DNA from: Pseudomonas frederiksbergensis
Lineage (GTDB): Bacteria > Pseudomonadota > Gammaproteobacteria > Pseudomonadales > Pseudomonadaceae
NCBI RefSeq assembly: GCF_035751725.1
Contig: NZ_CP142104.1
Coordinates: forward strand, 372,001 to 436,000
Direction: 5' to 3'
DNA length: 64,000 nt
Shown here: positions 24,694-33,207 of the stretch, in pieces
Position numbering within the stretch: the stretch's first letter is position 1
How the letters are laid out: every line of letters begins with the position of its first letter
Notes under the pieces: generated by a model
Told to the model about the DNA's origin: nothing
What the model saw: the letters and a program-made list of their open reading frames with translations, nothing else
Database searches by the model: none
Program-made: the position numbers and the translations under genes

Positions 24694-25986
24694 TTATCCT
24701 TGCGCACGACACCATTGGGCCGGGTCACTGGGGCGACCCTGCTGACGAATAGCGAAATACAGTGCTGGCGTATCCTGCCCGCCACTGTTGCCGACCGTGG
24801 AGATGGACTCGCCGGCCTTGACCACGTCACCCGCTGACTTGAGCAGCGTCTGGTTGTGGCCGTAAAGGCTCAGGTATCCGTTGCCGTGATCGAGGATCAC
24901 CAGCAGGCCGGCGCCGCGCAGCCAATCGGCAAATACCACGCGCCCGCCATGTACGGCGTGCACTTGGCTACCGGCGGAGGCGCTGATCATGACGCCGTCC
25001 CACTTGGTGCGGGTGTCGTCGCCGCGGGTTTCGCCGAAGCGCGCAAGTAATCGACCATTGACCGGCCATGGAAGTTTGCCCCGGGCCGAACCAAAAGCAC
25101 CGCCGAAGGTTTCGCCGTTGCTGGAAACCAGTGTGCCGGGGCTCGATTTTGCCGGTTTGCGCGGCGCGTCGCCGGCGTCCGCGTCGGCCTGGGCCTCACG
25201 CAAGCGCTTTTTTTCGGCTTCCTGCTGGGCGATCAGCGCTTTCTGGCGCGCTTCTTCCGCCTCCCGAGCCTGGCGAGCCAGGGTTTCCTCGATGGTCTTC
25301 AATACTTTGGCCAATTCGGCCTGGTCTTGCTCGCGGGCCTTGAGTTTGCTGTCGCGAGCCTTCACGTCGTCATTGAGCTTGGCCAGGGCCACCTGGCGCT
25401 CCTTGCGGACCTTCTCCAGTTCTTCGCGCTGGGTGTCGAGGCTGCTTTTCTGCACCAGCAACTGGGCTTGTTGCAATTCGATGTCTTTTTCGACATTGGC
25501 CAGTTGGCGCAGGGTCTCGTTGAAGCTCTTGAGCTGTTCCAGGCGTGCCTGGCTCAGGTAATCGTAATAAGTGAGGGTGCGGGCGAATTTCTCGGGGTTC
25601 TGCTGGTTGAGCAGCAGCTTGAGGTATTCCTGGCGACCGTTCTGGTAGGCCGCACGGGCCTGGATCGCGATCAGCTTTTGCTGTTCAGTGCGCGCGCTCT
25701 GGAGTTTTTTTTTCTCCCCATCGAGCCGCTGCAGCTCGGATTCGCTTTTCTTCAGCTCTTTCTGCAGGGCCTCGACCTGCTTCTCAAGCTTGCCCATCTC
25801 GGTCTCGGTGCCGCGCAGGTCTTTCTGCACGCTGGATTTCTCTTCCTGCAGCTTGCCCAGCAGTTTCTTCAGCTCGGCGATGTCCTGACGCGTGGCTTCC
25901 AACTGTTGTTGGGTTTGCGCGCGCTCGTCGGCGAAGGCCGGTTGAAGCAGGCAGGTCAGAGCAAGGGCTATCAGGACGCGGAGCAT
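24694..25986 (-). CDS. envC: EnvC-like murein hydrolase activator
   Basis: Periplasmic protein of 430 residues: signal peptide (MLRVLIALALTCLLQPAFA), a long coiled coil (about residues 25-270, rich in Q/E/K/L heptads) and a C-terminal LytM domain (WPVNGRLLARFGETRGDD to the end). The LytM metal ligands are altered: no H-x3-D where active LytM enzymes have it, and LYFAIRQQG where HLHFE-like sequence is usual. This degeneration is the mark of EnvC, which activates amidases rather than cutting peptidoglycan. The start at 25986 is chosen because it begins the signal peptide. Confidence 0.9.
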   Translation of the reverse strand: MLRVLIALALTCLLQPAFADERAQTQQQLEATRQDIAELKKLLGKLQEEKSSVQKDLRGTETEMGKLEKQVEALQKELKKSESELQRLDGEKKKLQSARTEQQKLIAIQARAAYQNGRQEYLKLLLNQQNPEKFARTLTYYDYLSQARLEQLKSFNETLRQLANVEKDIELQQAQLLVQKSSLDTQREELEKVRKERQVALAKLNDDVKARDSKLKAREQDQAELAKVLKTIEETLARQAREAEEARQKALIAQQEAEKKRLREAQADADAGDAPRKPAKSSPGTLVSSNGETFGGAFGSARGKLPWPVNGRLLARFGETRGDDTRTKWDGVMISASAGSQVHAVHGGRVVFADWLRGAGLLVILDHGNGYLSLYGHNQTLLKSAGDVVKAGESISTVGNSGGQDTPALYFAIRQQGRPSDPAQWCRAQG

Positions 25987-26096
25987 AGAGGCGGGCGGCA
26001 CCAGGGTAAGGGACGGCCTAGTATGCCCGCCCCACGCTGCAAAAAAAACGCCCATTTGGGGCTGTGTGATAACTGGCCGAAAAAACCCCAAACCCT

Positions 26097-26189
26097 CTGT
26101 GGCAGCGAGCCTGCTCGCGAAGAGGCCATAACATCCAACAGTGAGGTTGACTGTCATACCGTTTTCGCGGGCAGGCTCGCTCCCACACA
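26097..26189. repeat. REPIN (inverted REP pair, GTGGGAGC family)
   Basis: A REP half (TGTGGCAGCGAGCCTGCTCGCG) and its near inverse (CGCGGGCAGGCTCGCTCCCACA) about 40 bp apart lie between gpmI and envC, just past the gpmI stop. Confidence 0.85.
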
Positions 26190-26201
26190 GGTAGGTCTGG
26201 A

Positions 26202-27731
26202 TCAGACCAGGATCGAGGTCCCGGTCATTTCCGCCGGTTTTTCCATGCCCAGCAACATCAGCATGGTCGGCGCAACGTCAGCCAGCACACCGCCCTCACG
26301 GACCTTGAAGTCGCGCTTGCCGACATAGATGAACGGCACCGGCTCGGTGGTGTGGGCGGTGTGGGCCTGGCCGGTGGATTCATCGGACATCTGCTCGACG
26401 TTGCCATGGTCAGCCGTGATCAGGGCTTCGCCGCCGACTTTCTCCAGGGCGTCGACGATGCGACCCACGCAAGTGTCCAGGCATTCCACGGCCTTGACCG
26501 CCGCCTCGAACACACCACTGTGGCCGACCATGTCGCCGTTGGCGTAGTTCACCACGATCACGTCGTAACGCTGGTTCTCAATGGCATCGACGATGCGGTC
26601 GGTCACTTGCGGCGCGCTCATTTCCGGCTGCAGGTCGTAGGTGGCGACTTTCGGCGATGGGATCAGGATGCGCTCTTCGCCCGGGAAGGGTTCTTCGCGG
26701 CCGCCGGAGAAAAAGAACGTCACGTGGGCGTACTTCTCGGTCTCGGCGATGCGCAGCTGGGTCTTGCCGTTTTTCGCCAGGTAGTCGCCCAGCACGTTTT
26801 CCAGGCTGCCGGCGGCAAAGGCGGATGGCGCGGGAATGCTGGCGGCATATTGGGTCAGCATCACGAAGCCGGCCAGTTTTGGCTGGCGGGCGCGCTCGAA
26901 TTCCTTGAAATCATCTTCGACGAACACCCGGGTCAGCTCGCGGGCACGGTCGGCACGGAAATTCATGAACACCACGGCGTCGCCGTCTTCGACTTTGACC
27001 GGCTCGCCGAGGGTGGTGGCCTTGACGAATTCGTCGCTTTCGCCCCGCTCATAGGCGGCTTGCAGGCCTTCCTGGGCGGTGGCGGCGTTGAATTCGGCGT
27101 TGCCGTCGACGATCAGGTTGTAGGCCTGGGCGACGCGGTCCCAACGATTGTCACGGTCCATCGCAAAGTAGCGGCCGATCAGGCTGGCGATCCGGCCCTT
27201 GCCCAGGGCCTTGAAGGTGTCGTCCAGTACCTTGATCGACGACTCGGCGCTCTTGGGCGGCGTGTCGCGACCATCGAGGAAGGCATGCAGGTAGATGTTC
27301 TGGGCGCCGCGCTTGGCGGCCAGTTCGGCCATGGCGACCAGATGATCCTGGTGGCTGTGCACGCCACCGTCGGACAACAGGCCCATGAAATGCACGGCTT
27401 TGCCGGCGGCCACGGCTTTATCCACGGCGGCGCAGATGGTCGGGTTTTCGAAGAAATCGCCGTCGCGAATCGACTTGGTCACACGGGTGAAGTCCTGATA
27501 CACCACTCGGCCCGCGCCGAGGTTCATGTGACCGACTTCGGAATTGCCCATCTGCCCGTCCGGCAGGCCGACGTCCATGCCGCTGCCGGAGATCAAGCCG
27601 TTCGGCACGGTGGCCCACAGGCGATCGAGCACGGGCTTCCTGGCCGCGTATACGGCGTTGGATTCGTGGCTGTCACTGTGACCGAAGCCGTCCAGAATCA
27701 TCAGGACCAAAGGTTTAGGCGTGGTAGTCAT
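26202..27731 (-). CDS. gpmI: 2,3-bisphosphoglycerate-independent phosphoglycerate mutase
   Basis: Interconverts 3- and 2-phosphoglycerate in glycolysis and gluconeogenesis; 509 residues, manganese-dependent alkaline-phosphatase fold. The N-terminal metal site is LMILDGFGH, the phosphoserine region is [14 protein letters not shown], and the C-terminal ligands are in [14 protein letters not shown] and [13 protein letters not shown]. The start at 27731 ([11 protein letters not shown]) is preferred to the longer frame from 27809. It reads divergently from the rhodanese-grxC-secB group. Confidence 0.95.
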   Translation of the reverse strand: MTTTPKPLVLMILDGFGHSDSHESNAVYAARKPVLDRLWATVPNGLISGSGMDVGLPDGQMGNSEVGHMNLGAGRVVYQDFTRVTKSIRDGDFFENPTICAAVDKAVAAGKAVHFMGLLSDGGVHSHQDHLVAMAELAAKRGAQNIYLHAFLDGRDTPPKSAESSIKVLDDTFKALGKGRIASLIGRYFAMDRDNRWDRVAQAYNLIVDGNAEFNAATAQEGLQAAYERGESDEFVKATTLGEPVKVEDGDAVVFMNFRADRARELTRVFVEDDFKEFERARQPKLAGFVMLTQYAASIPAPSAFAAGSLENVLGDYLAKNGKTQLRIAETEKYAHVTFFFSGGREEPFPGEERILIPSPKVATYDLQPEMSAPQVTDRIVDAIENQRYDVIVVNYANGDMVGHSGVFEAAVKAVECLDTCVGRIVDALEKVGGEALITADHGNVEQMSDESTGQAHTAHTTEPVPFIYVGKRDFKVREGGVLADVAPTMLMLLGMEKPAEMTGTSILV

Positions 27732-27821
27732 GGAATCCACTCGTGGCTGGTTAAAAGAAGACGATGGAAAAGGGACGGGCAGTTTAAAGGTAAGTTCCGG
27801 TGCCGTCACCGCCGGGCGGGG

Positions 27822-27850
27822 TTTGGCCGGCCTTGCGCGCTGTGTATACT
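27822..27850 (+). promoter_or_regulatory. Sigma-70-like promoter of the rhodanese-grxC-secB group
   Basis: TATACT (27845-27850) with TTTGGC 17 bp upstream lies 34 bp before the rhodanese-like start. The -35 match is moderate. Confidence 0.5.
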
Positions 27851-27883
27851 GGCCGACATTTTAACGCCCTGGAACCTCCTTCG

Positions 27884-28297
27884 ATGGTTGCTCACCTGAT
27901 TGAATTTGCCACTAACCACTACATTCTCGTCGGTATCTTCGTCGTACTGCTGGCATTGCTGGTTGCCCATACGATGCAGGGCGGCGGACGCAGCCTGAGC
28001 ACTGGCGAGCTGACCGCGCTGGTCAACAAGGACGCTGGTGTCGTGGTCGATATCCGTCCGAGCAAGGATTACGCCGCTGGTCACATTGTCGGCGCGCTGA
28101 ATATCCCGCAGGACAAACTGATCGCACGCGTGGGCGAGCTGGAAAAACACAAGGCCAAGACGCTGATCCTGGTCGACGCCCAAGGCCAGCAGGCCGGTAC
28201 CCTTGCCCGCGAACTGATGAAGTCCGGCTTCACCGCCGCCAAACTGTCCGGTGGCGTTGCAAGTTGGAAAGCCGACAATCTGCCCCTGGTGAAGTGA
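27884..28297 (+). CDS. Membrane-anchored rhodanese-like protein (YibN type)
   Basis: Protein of 137 residues with an N-terminal membrane segment (YILVGIFVVLLALLVAHTM) and a rhodanese domain (VVVDIRPSKDYAAGHIVGALNIP; LSGGVASWKADNLPL). The active-site loop, where sulfurtransferases have a cysteine, reads LILVDAQGQQAG, so the domain lacks the catalytic cysteine and probably has no sulfurtransferase activity. It is followed immediately by grxC and secB, the conserved yibN-grxC-secB order. Confidence 0.9.
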   Translation: MVAHLIEFATNHYILVGIFVVLLALLVAHTMQGGGRSLSTGELTALVNKDAGVVVDIRPSKDYAAGHIVGALNIPQDKLIARVGELEKHKAKTLILVDAQGQQAGTLARELMKSGFTAAKLSGGVASWKADNLPLVK

Positions 28298-28298
28298 C

Positions 28299-28553
28299 AT
28301 GCCCCACGTAGTTGTCTATTCCAGCGATTACTGCCCTTACTGCTCCCGAGCCAAGCACCTGCTCCAGAGCAAAGGCGTGGATTTCGAAGAGATCAAGGTC
28401 GATGGCAAGCCGCAGTTGCGCGCGCAGATGAGCCAGAAGGCCCGGCGTACCTCCGTGCCGCAGATCTGGATCGGCGACACCCACGTGGGCGGTTGCGATG
28501 ACCTGTATGCCCTGGAGCGCGCCGGCAAGCTCGACGCGCTGCTCAAGGCCTGA
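28299..28553 (+). CDS. grxC: Glutaredoxin 3
   Basis: Dithiol glutaredoxin of 84 residues, cytosolic. The active site CPYC is at residues 12-15, followed by the glutathione-binding TSVPQIWIG (cis-proline) and GGCDDLYALE. The ATG lies one base after the stop of the rhodanese-like gene. It reduces protein disulfides with glutathione. Confidence 0.97.
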   Translation: MPHVVVYSSDYCPYCSRAKHLLQSKGVDFEEIKVDGKPQLRAQMSQKARRTSVPQIWIGDTHVGGCDDLYALERAGKLDALLKA

Positions 28554-28589
28554 ATTCCTATTAATAGACTGAAGTAAGAAGGATCTGCG

Positions 28590-29069
28590 ATGACTGACCA
28601 ACAGAACACTGCTGCCACTGAAGAAGCCGCACCGCAATTCTCCTTGCAGCGCATCTATGTCCGCGACTTGTCCTTCGAGGCCCCGAAAAGCCCGGCGATC
28701 TTCCGCCAGCAGTGGGAACCGAGCGTGGCCCTGGACCTGAACACCCGCCAGAAAGCCCTGGAAGACGACTTCCACGAAGTGGTGCTGACCTTGTCGGTGA
28801 CCGTGAAGAACGGCGACGAAGTGGCATTCATCGCTGAAGTGCAGCAGGCCGGGATCTTCCTGATCAAGAACCTGGATGCGGCTTCGATGAGCCACACCCT
28901 GGGCGCGTTCTGCCCGAACATCCTGTTCCCTTACGCCCGCGAAACCCTGGACAGCCTGGTGACCCGCGGTTCGTTCCCGGCCCTGATGCTGGCGCCGGTG
29001 AACTTCGATGCCCTGTATGCCCAAGAACTGCAGCGCATGCAGGAAGAAGGCGGCGCGACCGTCCAGTAA
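28590..29069 (+). CDS. secB: Protein-export chaperone SecB
   Basis: Tetrameric chaperone that holds preproteins unfolded for SecA; 159 residues. Recognisable segments are [19 protein letters not shown], the VEV-like strands around [17 protein letters not shown], and [26 protein letters not shown] precedes the ATG by 6 bp. A REPIN follows the stop and may end the message. Confidence 0.97.
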   Translation: MTDQQNTAATEEAAPQFSLQRIYVRDLSFEAPKSPAIFRQQWEPSVALDLNTRQKALEDDFHEVVLTLSVTVKNGDEVAFIAEVQQAGIFLIKNLDAASMSHTLGAFCPNILFPYARETLDSLVTRGSFPALMLAPVNFDALYAQELQRMQEEGGATVQ

Positions 29070-29096
29070 ACGGCGCTCCAGGCCTGGATACAGAAC

Positions 29097-29186
29097 CTGT
29101 GGGAGCGAGCTTGCTCGCGATGAACGATGACGCGGTTTTGCAGTTGAACCGTGTTGACCTCATCGCAAGCAAGCTGGCTCCCACAG
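29097..29186. repeat. REPIN (inverted REP pair, GTGGGAGC family)
   Basis: CTGTGGGAGCGAGCTTGCTC starting at 29097 and its inverse ending at 29186 (AGCAAGCTGGCTCCCACAG) enclose about 40 bp. It lies between the convergent secB and trmL genes. Confidence 0.88.
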
Positions 29187-29211
29187 GTGTTTCTGGCTGA
29201 CAGCAAGGGCT

Positions 29212-29667
29212 TCAGGCGAAGCCGTTCTGCCGCCAAGCCTCGTAAACCGCCACCGCCACGGTGTTGGACAGGTTCAGGCTGCGGCAGCCTTCGCGCATCG
29301 GCAGGCGCAGGCGTTGTTCCGCCGGCAGGGCGTCCAGCACCTCGGCCGGCAGGCCACGGCTTTCCGGGCCGAACAGGAATGCATCTCCGGCGACGAAACT
29401 GGCATCGTGGAACGGTCGCGAGCCTTTGGTGGTGAAGGCGAACAGACGTGGATGCCCCAGGCTTTCCAGGCAACTGGCGAGGTCGGCGTGTCGCTGCAAG
29501 GTGGCATACTCGTGATAATCGAGGCCGGCGCGGCGCAGGCGCTTGTCGTCCATCTCGAAACCCAGCGGTTCGATCAAATGCAAATGGCAGCCACTGTTGG
29601 CGCACAGCCTGATGACGTTGCCGGTATTGGGCGGTATTTCCGGTTGAAAAAGGATGACGTGAAACAT
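29212..29667 (-). CDS. trmL: tRNA (cytidine(34)-2'-O)-methyltransferase TrmL
   Basis: SPOUT-class enzyme of 151 residues that methylates the wobble ribose of certain leucine tRNAs. Motifs: NTGNVIRLCANSGCHLHLIEP, LFGPESRGLP, and the knot segment LRLPMREGCRSLNLSNTVAVA. Length is standard. The start at 29667 (MFHVILFQPEIPPN) is the family start; the longer frame to 30213 crosses the neighbouring gene and is rejected. AAATACC-type spacing before the ATG gives no strong ribosome site. Confidence 0.94.
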   Translation of the reverse strand: MFHVILFQPEIPPNTGNVIRLCANSGCHLHLIEPLGFEMDDKRLRRAGLDYHEYATLQRHADLASCLESLGHPRLFAFTTKGSRPFHDASFVAGDAFLFGPESRGLPAEVLDALPAEQRLRLPMREGCRSLNLSNTVAVAVYEAWRQNGFA

Positions 29668-29731
29668 GCACGGCTCCGCAGATAATGATGAGCGGCATTC
29701 TACGCCGCAAACCGACCGACGTTCGAAGCTA

Positions 29732-30106
29732 ATGCCTCGGGTGATGGGCTCGCTGGCGATCTTCGGCATGATGGTCGGATTGATGATCGGCCGCCTGACG
29801 ACGCCTGATCCGAGTGCGCTGCAACAGATCGAGGCGGGTGATGGCGTGCTTGTCGCCTGGTTCAACAATGAACCCAAGCTCCACGGGGAAACCATCGATG
29901 GCTCCGTGGCGCTGCTCTTCCAGGCCGAAGGCCGGCCGCAGAAGGGCCAGCTCAAGTTCAACGGCAAGGACGTGAACTGGCGGGTGCGGTTGAGCGACAA
30001 GGGGTTGTTGCTGACGTTGGTGGCGGCGCGTCCGTTGCGAGGAGAGTGGACCGGCAGCGAGGTCGATGACCGCTGGCGGCTGGAGATCCGTCTCCAGGAG
30101 CAATAA
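29732..30106 (+). CDS. Membrane-anchored hypothetical protein
   Basis: Unknown protein of 124 residues with an N-terminal membrane anchor (MGSLAIFGMMVGLMIGRL) and a predicted beta-rich domain (LVAWFNNEPKLHGETIDGS, LKFNGKDVNWRVRLSDKG). An ATG at 29666 in the same frame would add 22 polar residues and overlap the start of trmL on the other strand; I prefer 29732, although neither has a convincing ribosome site. Its stop codon lies inside the first copy of a tandem repeat. I recognise no family. Confidence 0.68.
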   Translation: MPRVMGSLAIFGMMVGLMIGRLTTPDPSALQQIEAGDGVLVAWFNNEPKLHGETIDGSVALLFQAEGRPQKGQLKFNGKDVNWRVRLSDKGLLLTLVAARPLRGEWTGSEVDDRWRLEIRLQEQ

Positions 30107-30216
30107 AAGAGGGAATCCCCGGCCTGCCTGTACCAAGGTCCCCAAAACAGTGGGCTCGATGAGCCCGGTATAAAAGAGGGGAATCCCCGGCCTGCCTGTA
30201 CCAAGGTCCCCAAAAC
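30103..30216. repeat. Tandem direct duplication of a 46 bp unit
   Basis: Two nearly identical copies, ATAAAAGAGGG(G)AATCCCC onward to AAGGTCCCCAAAAC, lie at 30103-30148 and 30170-30216. They differ by one G and are separated by 21 bp containing a GGGCTCGATGAGCCC hairpin. The first copy overlaps the stop codon of the gene before it. I do not recognise this as REP or any known element. Confidence 0.9.
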
Positions 30217-30435
30217 TGGGTAGTGATCTAGCTATTGCAGGGGGCGTGCCAGTTTTAAATGGCTTGTCACAAAAAACATTGTTGTAGATGCGCAAAGCCC
30301 CGTATTCCGGGGCTTTGGCTTTTTCCATGGGCTGGTTTCCGAGCTGGGTCCACCGGCTTTTGGCTTATCGCAGTGGGCAATTGCAGCTCGCAGTGCATTG
30401 AAGCGGTGCACAAATCCGTTGTGGGAGTGGGCTGA
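30217..30435. other. Intergenic remainder before ntrC
   Basis: It holds a hairpin (see 30294) and a half REP-like GTGGGAGTGGG at 30421. No gene is seen. Confidence 0.5.
30294..30323 (+). terminator. Hairpin terminator between the unknown gene and ntrC
   Basis: AAAGCCCCG and CGGGGCTTT form a 9 bp stem around a 5-base loop, followed on the plus strand by GGCTTTTT. It fits termination of the plus-strand gene; the minus side lacks a T run. Confidence 0.6.
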
Positions 30436-31872
30436 TCAGCCCTCATCCCCGTCGTCATCATCCCCACCATCAACCTTCATCCCCAATTCCTTGATCTTGC
30501 GGGTCAAGGTGTTGCGGCCCCAGCCCAGCAGCACGGCGGCGTCGCGGCGGCGGCCGGCGGTGTGCTTGAGGGCGGTTTCGATCATGATCCGCTCGAAGCT
30601 CGGCACGGCGCTGTCCAGCAGACTTGATTGACCTCGGGCCAACGCCTGGTCGGCCCATTGGCGCAGGGCCTGTTCCCAGTTGGTCACTGGCGCCGAATCC
30701 TGTGGCAGGCTCAACAGCTCCGGTGGCAAGTCGCTGATATGCACTTCGCGACCCGACGCCATTACCGTGATCCAGCGGCAGGTGTTCTCCAATTGCCGCA
30801 CGTTGCCGGGCCATGGCAGGTTCTTGAGGTATTCCTCTGTTTCACTCTTGAGCAGCTTGGGCTCCACCGCCAGTTCCTGGGCAGCACGGCCAAGGAAATG
30901 CCGGGCCAGGGTCGGAATGTCTTCGCGGCGGTCGGCCAGGCGCGGGATGTGGATGCGAATCACGTTCAGGCGGTGGAACAAGTCTTCCCGGAATTTGCCG
31001 GCGTGGACCAGGGTTTCGAGGTTCTGATGGGTCGCGGCGATAATTCGCACATCGACCTTCACCGGCGTATGGCCGCCCACTCGATAGAATTCACCGTCCG
31101 CCAGTACCCGAAGCAAGCGGGTCTGGGTGTCAGCCGGCATGTCGCCGATTTCATCGAGGAACAGCGTGCCGCCATCAGCCTGTTCGAAGCGTCCGCGTCG
31201 CAGGTTGGCCGCGCCGGTAAACGCGCCTTTTTCATGGCCGAACAACTCGGATTCCATCAGATCCTTTGGGATCGCCGCCATGTTCAAGGCAATGAACGGC
31301 GACGCCGCCCGCGGGCTGTGGCGGTGCAGGGCGTGGGCCACCAACTCCTTGCCGGTACCCGACTCGCCGTTGATCAACACGGTGATGTTGGAGTGGCTCA
31401 GGCGGCCGATGGCGCGAAATACTTCCTGCATCGCCGGCGCTTCGCCGATGATTTCCGGCGTGCGAGCCAGGGCCGGCACTTCTTCCAGGCCTTGTTGCTC
31501 CTGGGCGTGCTGGTTGGCGCGCTTGACCAGGGAAACGGCTTCATCGACATCGAACGGCTTGGGCAGGTATTCGAACGCGCCGCCCTGATAGGACGCCACC
31601 GCGCTGTCCAGGTCGGAATGGGCGGTCATGATGATCACCGGCAACCGTGGATGCTGCTCTCGGATCCTCGCCAGCAGGTCCAGGCCGCTGGCGCCGGGCA
31701 TGCGGATGTCGGAGATGATCACGTCCGGCTGCTGACGGGCCAGGCGGCTCATCACCCCATCGGCGCTGTCGAAGCTCTGGGTGGTCATGCCTTCCTGTTG
31801 CAAGGCTTTTTCCAGGACCCAGCGGATAGAACGGTCGTCATCGACGATCCACACGGTTTCACTACGGCTCAT
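30436..31872 (-). CDS. ntrC: Nitrogen regulation response regulator NtrC
   Basis: Sigma-54-dependent activator of nitrogen-assimilation genes, 478 residues. The receiver domain has Asp55 in VIISDIRMPG. The AAA+ domain has Walker A GESGTGKE, the sigma-54 contact loop GAFTGA and Walker B GGTLFLDEIGDMP. The C-terminal Fis-type helix-turn-helix is AAVLLGWGRNTLTRKIKELG. It overlaps ntrB by ATGA, the usual ntrBC operon. Confidence 0.97.
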   Translation of the reverse strand: MSRSETVWIVDDDRSIRWVLEKALQQEGMTTQSFDSADGVMSRLARQQPDVIISDIRMPGASGLDLLARIREQHPRLPVIIMTAHSDLDSAVASYQGGAFEYLPKPFDVDEAVSLVKRANQHAQEQQGLEEVPALARTPEIIGEAPAMQEVFRAIGRLSHSNITVLINGESGTGKELVAHALHRHSPRAASPFIALNMAAIPKDLMESELFGHEKGAFTGAANLRRGRFEQADGGTLFLDEIGDMPADTQTRLLRVLADGEFYRVGGHTPVKVDVRIIAATHQNLETLVHAGKFREDLFHRLNVIRIHIPRLADRREDIPTLARHFLGRAAQELAVEPKLLKSETEEYLKNLPWPGNVRQLENTCRWITVMASGREVHISDLPPELLSLPQDSAPVTNWEQALRQWADQALARGQSSLLDSAVPSFERIMIETALKHTAGRRRDAAVLLGWGRNTLTRKIKELGMKVDGGDDDDGDEG

Positions 31873-32954
31873 GTCGATGTGGCTCCTTGTTCCAGTGGCA
31901 GGAAGATCGAGAAAGTGGTGTGGCCGGGATGGCTCTCACATTCGATCAAGCCCTGATGCTGACTGATGATGTTCTGGGTGATGGACAGCCCCAGCCCGGT
32001 ACCGTCCGGGCGGCCGCTGACCATGGGGAAGAAGATGGTTTCCTGCAGCTCCGTAGGGATGCCCGGGCCGTTGTCGATGATTTCGATCTTGGTCACCAGG
32101 CGATGGCGCACGTGGCCGATGGTGAACTGGCGCATGGCGCGGGTGCGCAGGCTGATGCGGCCCAGGCGCAGCTCGTTCTGGCTACTGATGGCCTGCATGG
32201 CGTTGCGCACGATGTTCAGCACCGCCTGGATCATCTGTTCACGGTCGATCAAGACGTCGGGAATGCTTGGGTCATAGTCGCGCACCAAAGTGATGCACCC
32301 CTGGCTTTCGGCTTCGACCAGGCTGCTGACGCGTTCCAGAACCTCGTGGACATTGCAAAGGGCCAGCGACGGCAGCTTATTCGAGCCAAGCATGCGGTCC
32401 ACCAGGTTACGCAGGCGGTCGGCTTCCTCGATGATGACGTTGGTGTAGTCCTTGAGGCTTTCTTCCGGCAGCTCCCGAGCGAGCAATTGCGCCGCGCCAC
32501 GAATGCCACCCAACGGATTCTTGATCTCATGGGCCAGGCCCCGTACCAGCATCTTGCTGGTTTCCTGCTTGGACAACTGCGCCTCCTCCTTGGTGATGCG
32601 CAGCAGGCGATCACGGGGATGGACTTCCAATAGCAAGAGGGTGGCGTGGTTGTTCAGGATCGGCGTGACCGCGTAATCGACGGTCAGGGTCTGGCCGGTC
32701 AGGGCGGTGAGCATCGCTTCGCGCTTGGTGAACGGGTGGGCCTGTTCCACGGCCTGGCGCAGCGAGTTGAGCGCTTCTGCAGATTCGGTAAACAGTTCGC
32801 TGATGAACTGCCCGTGACTGCGCTGGCCGCTGACGGCCAGGAGCATCTCCGCCGCCGGGTTCATGTATTCGAGGCGCAATTCGGCGTCGAGCAGGATCGT
32901 CGCGGTGGTGAGGTTGTCGAGCAGCAAGCGGTGTAGTGCGTCGCTAATGGTCAT
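31869..32954 (-). CDS. ntrB: Nitrogen regulation sensor kinase NtrB
   Basis: Kinase/phosphatase of NtrC, controlled by PII; 361 residues, cytosolic. An N-terminal PAS domain (TATILLDAELRLEYMNPAAE) is followed by the phospho-histidine in RGLAHEIKNPLGGI and the ATPase motifs NIVRNAMQAI, DNGPGIP and GTGLGLSI. A sigma-54-like promoter and an NtrC-like site lie upstream, suggesting autogenous control. Confidence 0.96.
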   Translation of the reverse strand: MTISDALHRLLLDNLTTATILLDAELRLEYMNPAAEMLLAVSGQRSHGQFISELFTESAEALNSLRQAVEQAHPFTKREAMLTALTGQTLTVDYAVTPILNNHATLLLLEVHPRDRLLRITKEEAQLSKQETSKMLVRGLAHEIKNPLGGIRGAAQLLARELPEESLKDYTNVIIEEADRLRNLVDRMLGSNKLPSLALCNVHEVLERVSSLVEAESQGCITLVRDYDPSIPDVLIDREQMIQAVLNIVRNAMQAISSQNELRLGRISLRTRAMRQFTIGHVRHRLVTKIEIIDNGPGIPTELQETIFFPMVSGRPDGTGLGLSITQNIISQHQGLIECESHPGHTTFSIFLPLEQGATST

Positions 32955-33033
32955 CAGGACCTCTTTTAAAGCGTAGCAATCGGAGGCAAGCCCTCAAATT
33001 GCGCGCGCGATTAATGCGCTGATACCAGGAAAA

Positions 33034-33050
33034 TGCAAAAACCAAACCAA
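33034..33050 (-). promoter_or_regulatory. Candidate sigma-54 promoter of ntrBC
   Basis: On the minus strand TTGG and TTGCA are arranged as GG-N10-GC (TTGGTTTGGTTTTTGCA), predicting a start near 33023, about 70 bp before ntrB. The -24 element lacks the CAC extension, so the match is moderate. Confidence 0.45.
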
Positions 33051-33175
33051 GGCTCCGAAAAGAAGCGTTTATAGCCTCAATCAGGCGTTATGCGCCCGTT
33101 TGCGTGGCGTTCTGCCAGCTTTTTCGGGTAGTTTCGAACCAAAACGGGTTCGAATTTGAGTAGGGTGCGCAGCGG

Positions 33176-33192
33176 TGCACCAATATGGTGCT
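33176..33192. promoter_or_regulatory. NtrC-binding-like site upstream of ntrBC
   Basis: TGCACC-AATAT-GGTGCT, 11 of 12 positions matching the TGCACC-N5-GGTGCA dyad. It is centred about 160 bp upstream of the candidate sigma-54 start, within enhancer range. Confidence 0.6.
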
Positions 33193-33207
33193 CCACTTTA
33201 TAGGGCA

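Noticed and set aside
24694..25986. Active LytM endopeptidase
   Set aside because: Metal-ligand motifs are altered, so an EnvC-like activator is the better call.
30103..30216. Possible CRISPR array
   Set aside because: Only two repeats, the spacer is 21 bp and itself forms a hairpin, and no cas genes are present.
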